From Nitrosomonas sp. (GTDB lineage: Bacteria > Pseudomonadota > Gammaproteobacteria > Burkholderiales > Nitrosomonadaceae): 64,000 bases of DNA. Position 1 is the first letter of the stretch. Every line of letters starts with the position of its first letter. Of the stretch, positions 9,401 to 17,353 are shown in pieces. The DNA is taken from contig JADJES010000001.1 of assembly GCA_016708955.1 (NCBI GenBank), forward strand, positions 372,001 through 436,000, read 5' to 3'. The notes under the pieces are model-generated. The model saw only the letters and a program-made list of their open reading frames with translations, did no database searches and was not told the DNA's origin. The position numbers and the translations under genes are program-made.

Positions 9401-9547
9401 GGTTCTGAAATAATGCGCCGGATTGCGGCGCCGATGGTGGGCGGTATGGTTTCCGCTACGATCCTGACACTGATTATTTTCCCGGCGGTATATGCGGTGG
9501 TGAAGGGGATGTCGTTGCAACGAGCATTAAAAGGAGAAAAAGTATGA
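6413..9547 (+). CDS. cusA: Cu(I)/Ag(I) RND efflux pump CusA
   Basis: 1044-aa inner-membrane proton-driven pump of the heavy-metal RND family. The TM4 segment AEMTDAAIVMVENAHKHL is of the monovalent-cation (HME4) type, with the proton-relay Asp. The three Met of the periplasmic copper site are present: M562 (LLYMP), M612 (APLEM) and M661 (RTDML), with the same 50- and 49-residue spacing as M573, M623 and M672 of E. coli CusA. This points to copper or silver rather than cobalt, zinc and cadmium. AAAGGA precedes the ATG. It is the last gene of the cus operon. Confidence 0.95.
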   Translation: MLKIIIEWSIRNVFLVLLGTAFIAGWGIYALWKMPVDAIPDLSDVQVIIYTEYPGQAPQVVEDQVTYPLTTAMLAVPRAKVVRGLSAFGVSFIYVIFEDGTDIYWARSRVLEYLNFAASQLPRDVRPALGPDATGVGWIYQYVVTGEDRMLDELRTIQDWFLRYQLTTTHGVSEVASVGGFVKTYQITVDPRRLQAYDIPLKRITEVIAASNRDVGGRVIELAETEYMVRGRGYLRGISDLENLVVRAHIGKPVLLRDIARVELIPGERRGITELSGEGEAVSGIAVARYGENALDVIHALEAKIDQIKSGLPADVSITSVYNRAELIHRAIATLKEVFIEQIVIVALVCAIFLMHARSALVAIIMLPVGVLIAFIAMAQLGINSNIMSLAGIALAIAEMTDAAIVMVENAHKHLARLRPGESRTQAVIAACQEVGPSLFFSLLIITVSFLPVFALEAQEGRMFQPLAYTKTFAMAGAALLSITLVPVLILLLIRGRIPREQDNPLSRLMIRWYRPVVTGVMRWKKSIIVIALGVLGATVYPALKLGTEFMPALNEGTLLYMPVTLPGISVTKAAETMQTQNKIIMSFPEVASVFGKAGRADTATDPAPLEMTETIINLKPETAWRPGMTIDKLIAGLDQALQIPGVANAWTMPIKNRTDMLATGIRTPVGIKVFGNDLTEIETIARQIEAVVKAVPGTTSAYAERITGGYYLDIEPDRLALARYGLAVGDLLEVISVTLGGEVITTTVEGRERFDVAIRYPRELRSDPQAIATQVLVPAMGGTMIPLGQLAQVKLVQGPPSIRTENALLSAYIFVDIRDRDIGGYIADAQQAVRDQVQFPPGYYATWSGQFEYMQRATEKLKLVVPLTILMVFLLVYLNFGRLTETLIVMLSVPFSLVGGIWLMYWLEYNLSIAAVVGFIGLIGIAAESGMVMLVFIDQSLSTISRQRKALAEKVTLTDLYEAVVQGAVYRIRPVMMTIVGSVVGLLPVMLSTGTGSEIMRRIAAPMVGGMVSATILTLIIFPAVYAVVKGMSLQRALKGEKV

Positions 9548-10133
9548 GGCTTGCGATCAGTTAAAGGCTTTTGCTTGAGGAAGTTTGATCTGCATCAGTA
9601 TATGGTGTCTTGGCGTATACGACGATAGCAACACGATCCACAAATAAATGATTTCTTATTGGAAAAATAAGTATTTTGCTTATTGATTGTGTAATAAACC
9701 CGGATTACATTGATAAAAAATGTCCAATTTTGTTTGGATTTCTTGATTCTTTGTAATGTGAAACACCTTAATACCACGGAAACAATCACATGAGGATAAT
9801 AATCATGAACACTCAATTCAAAAAAACTCAAAAGGGTCGCAATCTTTCTCTCAGTAATTTCCACTGTATCAATCCCTTCAATGGCGCATGCCGATTGGTC
9901 ATTTGTGGTACTAGGCAGCTTTGGTGGAGGAGGCTTTAGTGGTGCTTCGGACATCAATGATTCTGGGCAAGTCGTCGGGTGGTATGAGGTTGTAGGTCCA
10001 ATTCCGTATTCTCATGCATTTATCACGGGTCCAAATGGTATAGGCATGACTGACTTGGGTACCTTAACGTGAAAGAAACCACTAAACAGGCGCAAGTAAT
10101 CCTGGCCAGCTAAGACCATATAACAATTGCAAA

Positions 10134-10990
10134 TTAGGCTTGCGCTGTTTTGATAAAGCCGTGTTGAATCAGCGTTTTGATCCAACGTGCAGCATTACGC
10201 TGAACCGAAAGTTTCTCATAGTCAGTGGCGTTGTCCCGGTAATGTTCGCGCCGCTTGAACATGAAGAAGAGGGTGCGTAATATTTTGTGTCCCAGTGCCA
10301 CAATGGCGCGCTTGTATCCACGGCGCACGATGAGTGAGCTGAACTTTGCTTTAAAAGCAGAAGTGGTTCTGGCATCGAACAATTCTTCACGGCTGGCTTT
10401 GAGCCGTCGTGATGCGAATTTCAAAACCTCCTGGGGCATTTTGTTTGCGATAAGCGCCTTGATCATGGCGCGGGCCGATTGTCCATGAACATCGCTGACC
10501 ACGACACCCAGGCGTATGCCGCCATCGGCGAGAATCTTGTGTAAACGATTCTTTTCAGATGCAAGCTGTCCGGTCAGCTTTGCCGTTGCCGGGCAATCAA
10601 ACGCACTCGCGCATTTTTGCGGGCGGAATAAACGATGCACGCAGTAACCGCACGCGACAACGTTGCCAGCCATTGCGCATCGTTGATATCTGTTTTGCGT
10701 CCGGGAACATTTTACATGCCGGGCGTTCACGACTTTTGCACGAATGCCTGCCGCCTCCAATGCCGCGTAAGGACTTTTCCAGTAGATGCCGGTGCTTTCC
10801 ATCACAACTTCGTCAGGCTGCAATTGAACCACCACTGCGCCAGCGCGCGTCGGTCTTTCTTGAATGTACCAAATTGACGCTGCTCAATTCGTATCAAACC
10901 GTCGCATTCTTCGATCAGTGCGCAGGCCGCAATCTGTGCTTGATGCACATCGAGTCCAATAACACGTTTGTAAAGCGCGACCAATTCCAT
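10134..10990 (-). pseudogene. IS110-family transposase, decayed
   Basis: The gene starts at 10990 (GGAGGAAT before ATG) with VIGLDVHQAQIAAC, the first DEDD Asp region, then VVMESTGIYWKSPY. Frames break near 10830 (G run short by one), near 10715 (A run short) and around 10650. After KASREELFDA the sequence jumps to TSAFKAKFSSLIVRRGYK, so about 120 residues, including most of the transposase_20 domain with its catalytic Ser, are missing (junction about 10370). It therefore cannot encode an active enzyme, whatever the status of the homopolymer errors. Confidence 0.85.
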
Positions 10991-11203
10991 AATTCCTCCA
11001 TTCAATTTATACTCGTGAATGGAAGGCGGCGGATGCCGGAACTGGAAAATGCCTGAAGGCAATTATCTGCCTTCGGCCTGTTTAACGTGCGCTCTCTATG
11101 GAAGCAATCCGGGGTTCGAGTCAGTTCGGCGGGTCACGTTAGAGTGCGGGATCAAGTCACCAAAAAATCTGTGCGACCTCTCCCCGCCACCTCCCACCTC
11201 AAA
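10991..11203 (-). ncRNA. Candidate bridge-RNA region of the IS110 copy
   Basis: IS110-group elements encode a bridge RNA in the non-coding DNA before the transposase. Here 213 nt precede the transposase start on the minus strand. They include a strong hairpin, GAAGGCA and TGCCTTC around a 6-nt loop at 11054-11073. I cannot fold the whole region or identify target- and donor-binding loops, so this is a placement by family knowledge only. Confidence 0.25.
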
Positions 11204-11556
11204 GTTTCTTTCATGATCAGGGGTGGCGTCTACTGCAATGTGCGTTAGTCACGGCGGAATAACTGATCTTTCGTTATTGGCTCCTGTGGTCGCAGCCGGA
11301 TGGACTAATCTTGTTACTTTCAGCATCAACAATAATGGACAGATGGTTGGGGAGGGTATGCACAATGGAAATCTGGAGGCATTTTTATTGTCTTATACTC
11401 CCGATACCGTATTTGACCCTAAACCTATTTATATCCCGCCAGTACCCGAGCCAGAAACTTACCTGATGTTGCTGGGCGGATTAGGTTTGATTGGGTATCT
11501 GGTACGGCGTAGAAAGGCAACTACTATTTAATTCAGGCTTGGGTGTAATCTGGAAT

Positions 11557-11583
11557 GGGAGCGTTGGCTCCCTTTTGTTTTTT
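11557..11583 (+). terminator. Rho-independent terminator after the PEP-CTERM gene
   Basis: GGGAGC (11557-11562), loop GTTG, GCTCCC (11567-11572), then TTTTGTTTTTT. It lies 26 nt past the PEP-CTERM stop codon. Confidence 0.85.
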
Positions 11584-11670
11584 GAGTGCTTTCCGTTGAT
11601 TGCAACTGGCAAAAGGACGGCTCGGTGTGCGATTTACGTCATTCTGTGTAGCGCTGGCCACAACATTCAC

Positions 11671-11722
11671 GTCATGCTGCCTGCAATCCTGGATTTCCGC
11701 TTGCGCGGGAATGACGATGTGA
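11671..11722. repeat. Dispersed repeat with GCGGGAATGACG core, copy 1
   Basis: About 50 bp (GTCATGCTGCCTGCAATC through GCGCGGGAATGACGATG) that recurs with few changes at 13970-14020. Its ends GTCAT and ATGAC are inverted. This is the dispersed extragenic type common in Proteobacteria. Confidence 0.6.
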
Positions 11723-11901
11723 ATCGCGCAGCGATTATTTAAGGCAGATTGCAATGCCAAGATTTGCCTCATTCCCGCAGTCATTTTTCGATCGATTATC
11801 ACAGCGTTTGACAGTCGAGGCGGCATTCAGTACATTCAATGCTCACCGAAAAAGTGATTTATCTTTCCTAAACTTGAGCATCATTGGTTCTTCAATTCAA
11901 T

Positions 11902-12876
11902 ATGTCTGCACCGGATTACAAACAATACACCTGCAATCTTTGTGGTAAAGAGTCTGTGGTAGTGCCAGATTTCCATCGCGAGGGAGGGGCGTGCCAACAC
12001 TGTGGATCGATTGTCCGTTTTCGTGCATTGATGTTCGCACTGTCACACCATTTTTATGACAAACCAGTTGCGTTTGCAAATTTTTCTCCTGACCGGAACC
12101 GAAAAGCGATGGGGTTGAGTGATGCGCCGCATTATGCGGATAAGCTTAATAATCTATTTGACTACACAAATTATTTTTACCATGCAGAACCATTCTTAGA
12201 CATTTGCAATATAGAAAATATGGCAGTAGGTAGTTACGACTTACTGATTAGCTCGGATGTTTATGAACATGTTTCGCCACCCCGTCATGTCGCGTTTGTT
12301 AACAGTTGGCATTTGTTGAAACCGGACGGACTGATGTTGTTGACAGTCCCTTATACTATGTTGCCAAAAACGGTTGAACATTTCCCGCATTTGAATCAGT
12401 TTGGGATTGTTCGGGATCAGCAAGGTATGCTGTTGGTTAATCAACGCAAAGATCAGAGTATAGAGGTATGTGACCGGTTAACCTGGCATGGGGGAGAAGG
12501 TTCAACACTTGAAATGCGAGTCTATGCAGAGGCGGATTTATTGCAAATTATTGCAGATGCTGGTTTCAAGAATATTAAAGTTTGGTGTGATGATTATCCG
12601 GAATTTGGCATTTTGCAGGCACAGCAAGGTGGTAGTTTCGTAATCAGTGCCACTAAGGATAGTAACCGTATACCGATTGCCGTTACACAACATGATCCTT
12701 ATATCGATAATATTTATCCTGAAGATGCTGAGGTTGATCATTTTCTGGTTAACCGGCCGATTCGTATCACAGATGAGCGAGCCAAAAAAGCCATTGCGCA
12801 ATGGAAAGATGAGAAAGCCGTTAAAACGGCTTCACCATTTTCCAGAATAAAGCGATATTTACATAAAAAGTCCTGA
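11902..12876 (+). CDS. Zinc-ribbon SAM-dependent methyltransferase
   Basis: 324-aa protein with an N-terminal zinc ribbon (CNLCG and CQHCG, about 16 residues apart) and a class I methyltransferase-like core (YDLLISSDVYEHV and LLKPDGLMLLTVPY). The usual glycine-rich motif I is not obvious. I chose ATG 11902; the frame is open to a TTG at 11884. Related genes lie in glycan or surface polysaccharide loci, but no such neighbours are present here. The last codons and the stop come from the left terminal repeat of the IS1595-type element, so the natural C-terminus is lost. The function is probably kept, since only about nine residues changed. Confidence 0.8.
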   Translation: MSAPDYKQYTCNLCGKESVVVPDFHREGGACQHCGSIVRFRALMFALSHHFYDKPVAFANFSPDRNRKAMGLSDAPHYADKLNNLFDYTNYFYHAEPFLDICNIENMAVGSYDLLISSDVYEHVSPPRHVAFVNSWHLLKPDGLMLLTVPYTMLPKTVEHFPHLNQFGIVRDQQGMLLVNQRKDQSIEVCDRLTWHGGEGSTLEMRVYAEADLLQIIADAGFKNIKVWCDDYPEFGILQAQQGGSFVISATKDSNRIPIAVTQHDPYIDNIYPEDAEVDHFLVNRPIRITDERAKKAIAQWKDEKAVKTASPFSRIKRYLHKKS

Positions 12877-13913
12877 TTAGAAAGATTCTTCAGCCAAACC
12901 CGATTTTTTCTATTATAAGGCGCATACTGACCCAAACAAACCCATCAAAGAGAAATTGCCATGGCCATGAACCGTATCCAATTCCAAGCAGGCTTGTCCC
13001 TACCTGCATTCCTTGCGCAGTTTGGCACAGATGAGCAATGCGCGGATGCATTGAAGCATCCCGTTGGCCGCAAGGATTCAGCTGCCCAGGCTGCGGCAAC
13101 GCGAATTACTACTTGCTTAAGGTAGGAAAACACAAGAACTTCCAATGCAAGTGCTGCCGGTTACAGACATCTCTGATCGCAGGCACCTTGTTCCAAAGCA
13201 CGCACTTGGCGCTAAGCATTTGGTTCTTGGCAATTTATCTGATCAGCCAAGCCAAGACCGGCTTGTCGGCACTCGACCTTAAGCGGCAGTTGGGCGTGAG
13301 TTACCCCACGGCTTGGCTGATTCAGCAGAAGCTGATGCAGGCGATGGTCGAACGGGATGCCAAGTATACGCTGTGTGGTAATGTCCAGGCGGATGACGCT
13401 TACCTTGGCGGAGAATTGGCTGGTGGCAAGGCAGGCCGGGGCTCCGAGAACAAGGTACCTTTTGTGGCGGCGATCTCGCTCAGCGCCAAGGCCGTCCCCT
13501 GTATATTAAATGGCACCGGTTCCTGGTTTTACGCGCAAAGCGGTTTTTGACTGGGCTACCGCTGACCTCGCGCCAGGTTGTATAGTCACTTCCGATGGAT
13601 TGGGTTGTTTTGCCGGGGTTACTGATGCTGGCTGTCAGCACCGGGCAATCGTCGCGGACGGTCGCAAGCCTAAGGATTTGCCAGAATTCAACTGGATCAA
13701 TACGGTTTTGGGCAACCTCAAACCAGCCTGGGTGGCGCTTATCATGCATTCGATTTCGCCAAATACGGAACTCGTTACCTCGGTGCGTTTGTTTACCGTT
13801 TCAACCGACGCTTCCATCTTGAAGCGCTCCTCTACGCCTGTTCGTCGCCGCAGCCACTACCGGGCCTCGCCCGGCACGTTGCTTCGGCAAGCTGAGGAAT
13901 CTTTCTAATCAGG
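12872..13913 (+). mobile_element. IS1595-family insertion sequence
   Basis: 1042-bp element with 23-bp terminal inverted repeats at 12872-12894 and 13891-13913 (outer part CCTGATTAGAAAGATTC), differing at one position. Flanks are TAAAAAGT (12864-12871) and TAAAAGTT (13914-13921), consistent with an 8-bp target duplication with one homopolymer error. It carries a single transposase gene. Joining the flanks restores the 3' end of the methyltransferase gene. Confidence 0.88.
12961..13895 (+). pseudogene. IS1595-family transposase (frameshifted)
   Basis: Starts at ATG 12961. After the zinc-ribbon region (CPGCGNANYY and CKCC) come the catalytic-core landmarks of the ISXO2/IS1595 group: QADDAYLGGE, VTSDGLGCF and, in a third frame, GGAYHAFDFAKYG. 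At least four single-base losses break the frame (about 13059, 13490, 13508 and 13720), each in or next to a short homopolymer. With these restored the protein is about 310 aa and runs to TGA 13893-13895 inside the right terminal repeat. It could be intact if the indels are sequencing errors. Confidence 0.8.
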
Positions 13914-13969
13914 TAAAAGTTTACGAAGTACGCCCGGCCGGAGTGACGTAAGGAGCTCCAATATTTCCA

Positions 13970-14020
13970 GTCATGCCGCCTGCAATCATGGACTCCCGCC
14001 TGCGCGGGAATGACGATGCG
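13970..14020. repeat. Dispersed repeat with GCGGGAATGACG core, copy 2
   Basis: Same unit as at 11671-11722, in the same orientation. The rest of the 13914-14219 gap holds the displaced methyltransferase 3' end (to TGA near 13945) and about 190 nt with no gene. Confidence 0.6.
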
Positions 14021-14219
14021 CAACGTCCTGAGGATCAAACCTTACCATTGGCCTAACGTCTCCAAAAATCTCGAGCCGCAACACTCAAGATACGACCAAC
14101 TTGCACTCCAGTGCTTCAACAATCTTAGCAATGGAAATCTCAGGTATTTTTCCAGATACGCCGGATACCATGATGACTTATGATTCCGGGAATTTAACTT
14201 ACATTAAGCACAAAAAATA

Positions 14220-15098
14220 ATGCACCCGCAGCATATTGCACTGGCCATCGCGGTGGCGGTGATTGGGGGATTCAATTTCGTCATGATCAAAGCGGGGCTT
14301 GACGAGCTGCCGCCGATTCTGCTGTGCGCATTGCGTTTCTTTTTTGCTGCGTTTCCGGCGGTCTTTTTCATCCGGCGGCCTAGCATCGCATTCCGGCAAG
14401 TGGCGGCTTTCGGGTTTGTCATGTTCGCATTGCAGTTCACTTTGCTATTTTTCGGCATGGCTGCCGGGACAACAGCTGGTCTCGCTTCGTTGCTGTTGCA
14501 AGTTCAGGTGTTCTTTACCATCTTGCTGGCAGTCATGTTTCTGCATGAAAAGCCATCTGTTTGGCAGATCGCCGGGGCGATTATTTCATTTTCCGGTATC
14601 GGGCTTGTCGCCGCCAATCTGGGCGGTGATATCTCGGCGCTGGGCATGGGCCTGATCATTGCAGCAGCGGCTTCGTGGGGCGCGGGCAATCTGATTTCCA
14701 AACGGTTCGGCAAGATCGATATGCTGGCGCTGGTCATTTGGGGAAGTTTCGTTGCCTGGCCGCCGCTCTTGCTGGTGTCGTTCATCTTTGAACAAAACTT
14801 TTGGGATCTCGAAGGCTTATCCAGGCTCACGTGGCGCTCTGCCGCCGCCATTGGCTATAATGCTTATCCGGTTACCTTGTTGGGCTTTGCGACATGGAGC
14901 TGGCTATTGAGTCATTATCCGGCTGCGACAGTAGCGCCATTTTCGCTGCTTGTACCAGTGTTCGGGTTGACGAGTTCCACATGGGTGATGGACGAACCCA
15001 TCCATCCGTGGAAAATCGGTGCAGCTGCTTTAATTATTGTAGGTCTTTGTATAAATTTGCTGGCAACTCGCCTCGCCGCACGCAACTATCGGAAATAA
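14220..15098 (+). CDS. EamA-family drug/metabolite exporter
   Basis: 292-aa inner-membrane transporter with ten predicted helices in two EamA repeats. The N-terminal VIGGFNFVMIKAGLDELPP, mid-region GMAAGTTAGLASLLLQVQVF and the second-repeat ending LAATRL-type tail are typical of the YdeD/EamA branch of amino-acid metabolite exporters (O-acetylserine and cysteine in E. coli). No good ribosome site precedes ATG 14220. The stop is 9 nt before the next gene, so the two probably form an operon. Substrate is not deducible. Confidence 0.85.
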   Translation: MHPQHIALAIAVAVIGGFNFVMIKAGLDELPPILLCALRFFFAAFPAVFFIRRPSIAFRQVAAFGFVMFALQFTLLFFGMAAGTTAGLASLLLQVQVFFTILLAVMFLHEKPSVWQIAGAIISFSGIGLVAANLGGDISALGMGLIIAAAASWGAGNLISKRFGKIDMLALVIWGSFVAWPPLLLVSFIFEQNFWDLEGLSRLTWRSAAAIGYNAYPVTLLGFATWSWLLSHYPAATVAPFSLLVPVFGLTSSTWVMDEPIHPWKIGAAALIIVGLCINLLATRLAARNYRK

Positions 15099-15107
15099 TC
15101 TGATTTC

Positions 15108-15764
15108 ATGAAAAAGCAACCTCATTTTATCCCGGCATTACATTTCCACTGGTTGACGCGCTGGTACGATCCGATGATGCGATGCTTGTTTCCTGAATCG
15201 GGAACCAAGGCGGCATTGATTGCGCTGGCCCATATTCAGCCCGGGCAGATTGTGTTGGATGTGGGTTGTGGTACCGGCACACTTACCGTGCAGATCAAAC
15301 AAACCGAGCCGGGCGCCATAGTCTATGGGCTTGATACGGATCTTCAAGTGTTGGACATTGCGCGAAGGAAGGCCGAACAAGCGGGAGAAGCCATCATCTT
15401 GCAACAAGGTATGGCGACTTGTCTGCCCTACCCGAATGCAAGTTTCGACCGTGTGTTCTCCAGTCTGATGCTGCATCATCTGACGCGGCACGATAAACAG
15501 CAAATGCTCAGAGAAGCTTTTCGCGTATTGAAGCCTGGTGGCGAGCTGCATATCGCGGATTTCGGCAAGCCACATGATTTTGTCATGTGGTTAATCTCTT
15601 GGATGATGCGCTGGTTTGAAGAAATTCACGATCACATTTTGGGTCGCTTGCCGGTATTTATAATGGATGCCGGATTCCACCCGGTAGAAGAGACTGCTCA
15701 GCATCGTACCTTGGTCGGCACGATTTCTTTATACCGTGCCAGTAAGCCGATGAAAAATGATTGA
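15108..15764 (+). CDS. Class I SAM-dependent methyltransferase
   Basis: 218-aa soluble methyltransferase of the Methyltransf_11/UbiE-like type. Motif I is VLDVGCGTGTLTVQIK, motif II GLDTDLQVLDIA, and the acidic and post-motif regions are FDRVFSSLMLHHL and LKPGGELHIADFG. The start region MKKQPHFIPALHFHWLTRWYDP resembles the N-terminus of small ubiquinone-type methyltransferases, but no quinone genes are nearby. Closely follows the EamA exporter gene. Substrate unknown. Confidence 0.82.
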   Translation: MKKQPHFIPALHFHWLTRWYDPMMRCLFPESGTKAALIALAHIQPGQIVLDVGCGTGTLTVQIKQTEPGAIVYGLDTDLQVLDIARRKAEQAGEAIILQQGMATCLPYPNASFDRVFSSLMLHHLTRHDKQQMLREAFRVLKPGGELHIADFGKPHDFVMWLISWMMRWFEEIHDHILGRLPVFIMDAGFHPVEETAQHRTLVGTISLYRASKPMKND

Positions 15765-15832
15765 TCCAGCTTTGTGGGATAGTCTGTTTGGATTTTAGAG
15801 GTAGGGATTTAAAAAATTTCCTGCCGCTCAGT

Positions 15833-17335
15833 CTATGACTCGAGATCTTTGAAGGGATGGGGCTTAGCAACACCAAATCCTTGCGCATAATCAACGCCGA
15901 TTTCCTGTAGTTTTACGATGATGTCGTCTGATTCAACTAATTCGGCTATTGTTTTAATTTCCGTTTTGTGCGCGAGTTGATTGATAGTTTTTACTTTATC
16001 GAGATCTTCCTCATCACGAAGGATATTGCATACTAAACTGCCATCAATTTTCAGGAAATCGACTTTCATTTTGTCGAGTAAATTTAATGACTCAGGGTTT
16101 CCGCTAAAGCTACATAGCGAAACCAGGCAACCCAGCTCTCGAATTTTCTGCGTAAAAATAAGTGTATCGGCTGTATTGGCTTCTGCATCTGACACTTCAA
16201 CCTCAAAGCAAAAATTGGAAGCCGGGGCTTTTATTTTTTGTAATTGATCCTGAATGAAGCCAGGAAAGGCCCGGTCACTTAACGTATCTTTAGCGACATT
16301 AACATAAAATACAGAGTTGGATTTTGGGTGGACTGATAACCACTGGGCGATATGACTGATTATCCACCGGTCCAGTTTGGGCATCATTTTAAATTGATCG
16401 ACAAGGGGTAGAAATGAGCCCGGTGGCATCAAGTTATTTTCTTCCTCATGCATACGGATGAGAATCTCATAATGTGAAACTGACGTGATAGTAGATTTGA
16501 TAGGGGTGATTTCCTGGCAATAAAGATTAAATTCCCCCCCTTCAATTGCCTGAGTAATGCGTGCAGCGGTAATTCCTGATTTGGATGTTTGAGTACTCGG
16601 TGGCAGGTTTGTATTGTCTTTAGTCAGTATTTTGTGGGGTTTTTCTGGCTCTGGTTTGGTTGAGCTTTCTAGTTTCTTTTTTGAAAAATCACGGTTTTTT
16701 TCTTGCGCCCGGGGAGTGTGTAACGTGTAGAAACCGACAGTCTTTCCCTTGCTATCAAGATGAGGAAGATATTGCTCGGTGAAAATATAAGGGAAGCCCT
16801 TGGTCGATTTAAGTACACGTTCGTTATGCACGGTTTTTCCGGCTAGTATTTCTTCGATACTATTTTGGATATCAGAGAAAAATTCTTCATTTGAGAATTC
16901 CTTTAAAAGCCTGCCATCTATCTGATCTGGCTTTAATCCAAACCAACGGCGAAAAATTCTGTTATGGTAACGGCAACGAAGATCACTATTAAAATAAGCC
17001 AGCATGACAGGCATGTTTTCATCAACAAACTGTGATTTTATTTTGCTTTCAGATGCTGTTTTCTCTGCCCATAACCGGTGCTTAATCTCATTCCCGAGTC
17101 TTTCCTTGCTAACTTGGAGTTGATCTGAAAAGTTTTTGATATTTTTTTCTGAATCTGCTACTTGGATCATTGTTATTAGTATTACAAAGACCAAGGAAAA
17201 CCAGAATGCTGCTAGCAAGTGTGATGGGATTTCATTGATAAAATAGGTGTCAGCTATCAGAACGATTGCAAGTATTAACGCAATGCAAATTGCGAGATAA
17301 GGTTTAACGTTACTAAGAAGAGAGATTTTTTGCAC
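15833..17335 (-). CDS. Membrane PAS protein with degenerate EAL domain
   Basis: 500-aa protein with two N-terminal transmembrane helices (about 12-30 and 38-58), a short coiled linker, a PAS domain (about 105-215, with NRIFRRWFGLKPDQIDG) and a C-terminal EAL domain (about 262-498). The signature EAL is EIL, and the DDFG motif that supplies metal-binding Asp residues in active cyclic-di-GMP phosphodiesterases is SLCSFSG. The KIDGSLV and DYAQGFGVAKPHP segments remain. The enzyme is therefore probably inactive and may act as a sensor or binding protein. It lies 18 nt downstream of the RpfE-type gene. Confidence 0.82.
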   Translation of the reverse strand: MQKISLLSNVKPYLAICIALILAIVLIADTYFINEIPSHLLAAFWFSLVFVILITMIQVADSEKNIKNFSDQLQVSKERLGNEIKHRLWAEKTASESKIKSQFVDENMPVMLAYFNSDLRCRYHNRIFRRWFGLKPDQIDGRLLKEFSNEEFFSDIQNSIEEILAGKTVHNERVLKSTKGFPYIFTEQYLPHLDSKGKTVGFYTLHTPRAQEKNRDFSKKKLESSTKPEPEKPHKILTKDNTNLPPSTQTSKSGITAARITQAIEGGEFNLYCQEITPIKSTITSVSHYEILIRMHEEENNLMPPGSFLPLVDQFKMMPKLDRWIISHIAQWLSVHPKSNSVFYVNVAKDTLSDRAFPGFIQDQLQKIKAPASNFCFEVEVSDAEANTADTLIFTQKIRELGCLVSLCSFSGNPESLNLLDKMKVDFLKIDGSLVCNILRDEEDLDKVKTINQLAHKTEIKTIAELVESDDIIVKLQEIGVDYAQGFGVAKPHPFKDLES

Positions 17336-17353
17336 GATGTTTCCTTATTCTTG

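Larger units (their letters stand above)
10070..11213 (-). mobile_element. IS110-family element, internally deleted
   Basis: The element splits a PEP-CTERM gene. Its approximate limits are set by the loss of the host frame and by a 10-bp inverted repeat, TGAAAGAAAC (10070-10079) and GTTTCTTTCA (11204-11213). It carries one decayed IS110 transposase gene on the minus strand and about 220 nt of non-coding DNA before it. No target duplication was found. Exact ends are uncertain, since IS110 elements often lack terminal repeats. Confidence 0.65.
9805..11531 (+). pseudogene. PEP-CTERM/HAF-repeat exported protein, interrupted by IS110
   Basis: The left part begins at ATG 9805 with GAGG at 9792-9795. 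An A7 run at 9820-9826 is one A too long; with six A the frame gives a signal peptide ending SMAHADW, then HAF-type repeat text (DINDSGQVVGWY, HAFITGP). The frame stops at 10072, where a transposase element begins. The right part resumes after 11214 (GGITDLSLLAPVV, SINNNGQMVGEG) and ends in the sorting signal VPEPETYLMLLGGLGLIGYL followed by RRRK. Such proteins are sorted by exosortase to the cell surface or matrix. The gene is broken by both a frameshift and an insertion. Confidence 0.75.

Noticed and set aside
11100..11150. GGGGTTCGAGTC, similar to a tRNA T-loop
   Set aside because: The T-stem does not pair and no acceptor or anticodon arm is present; it is inside the IS110 non-coding region.
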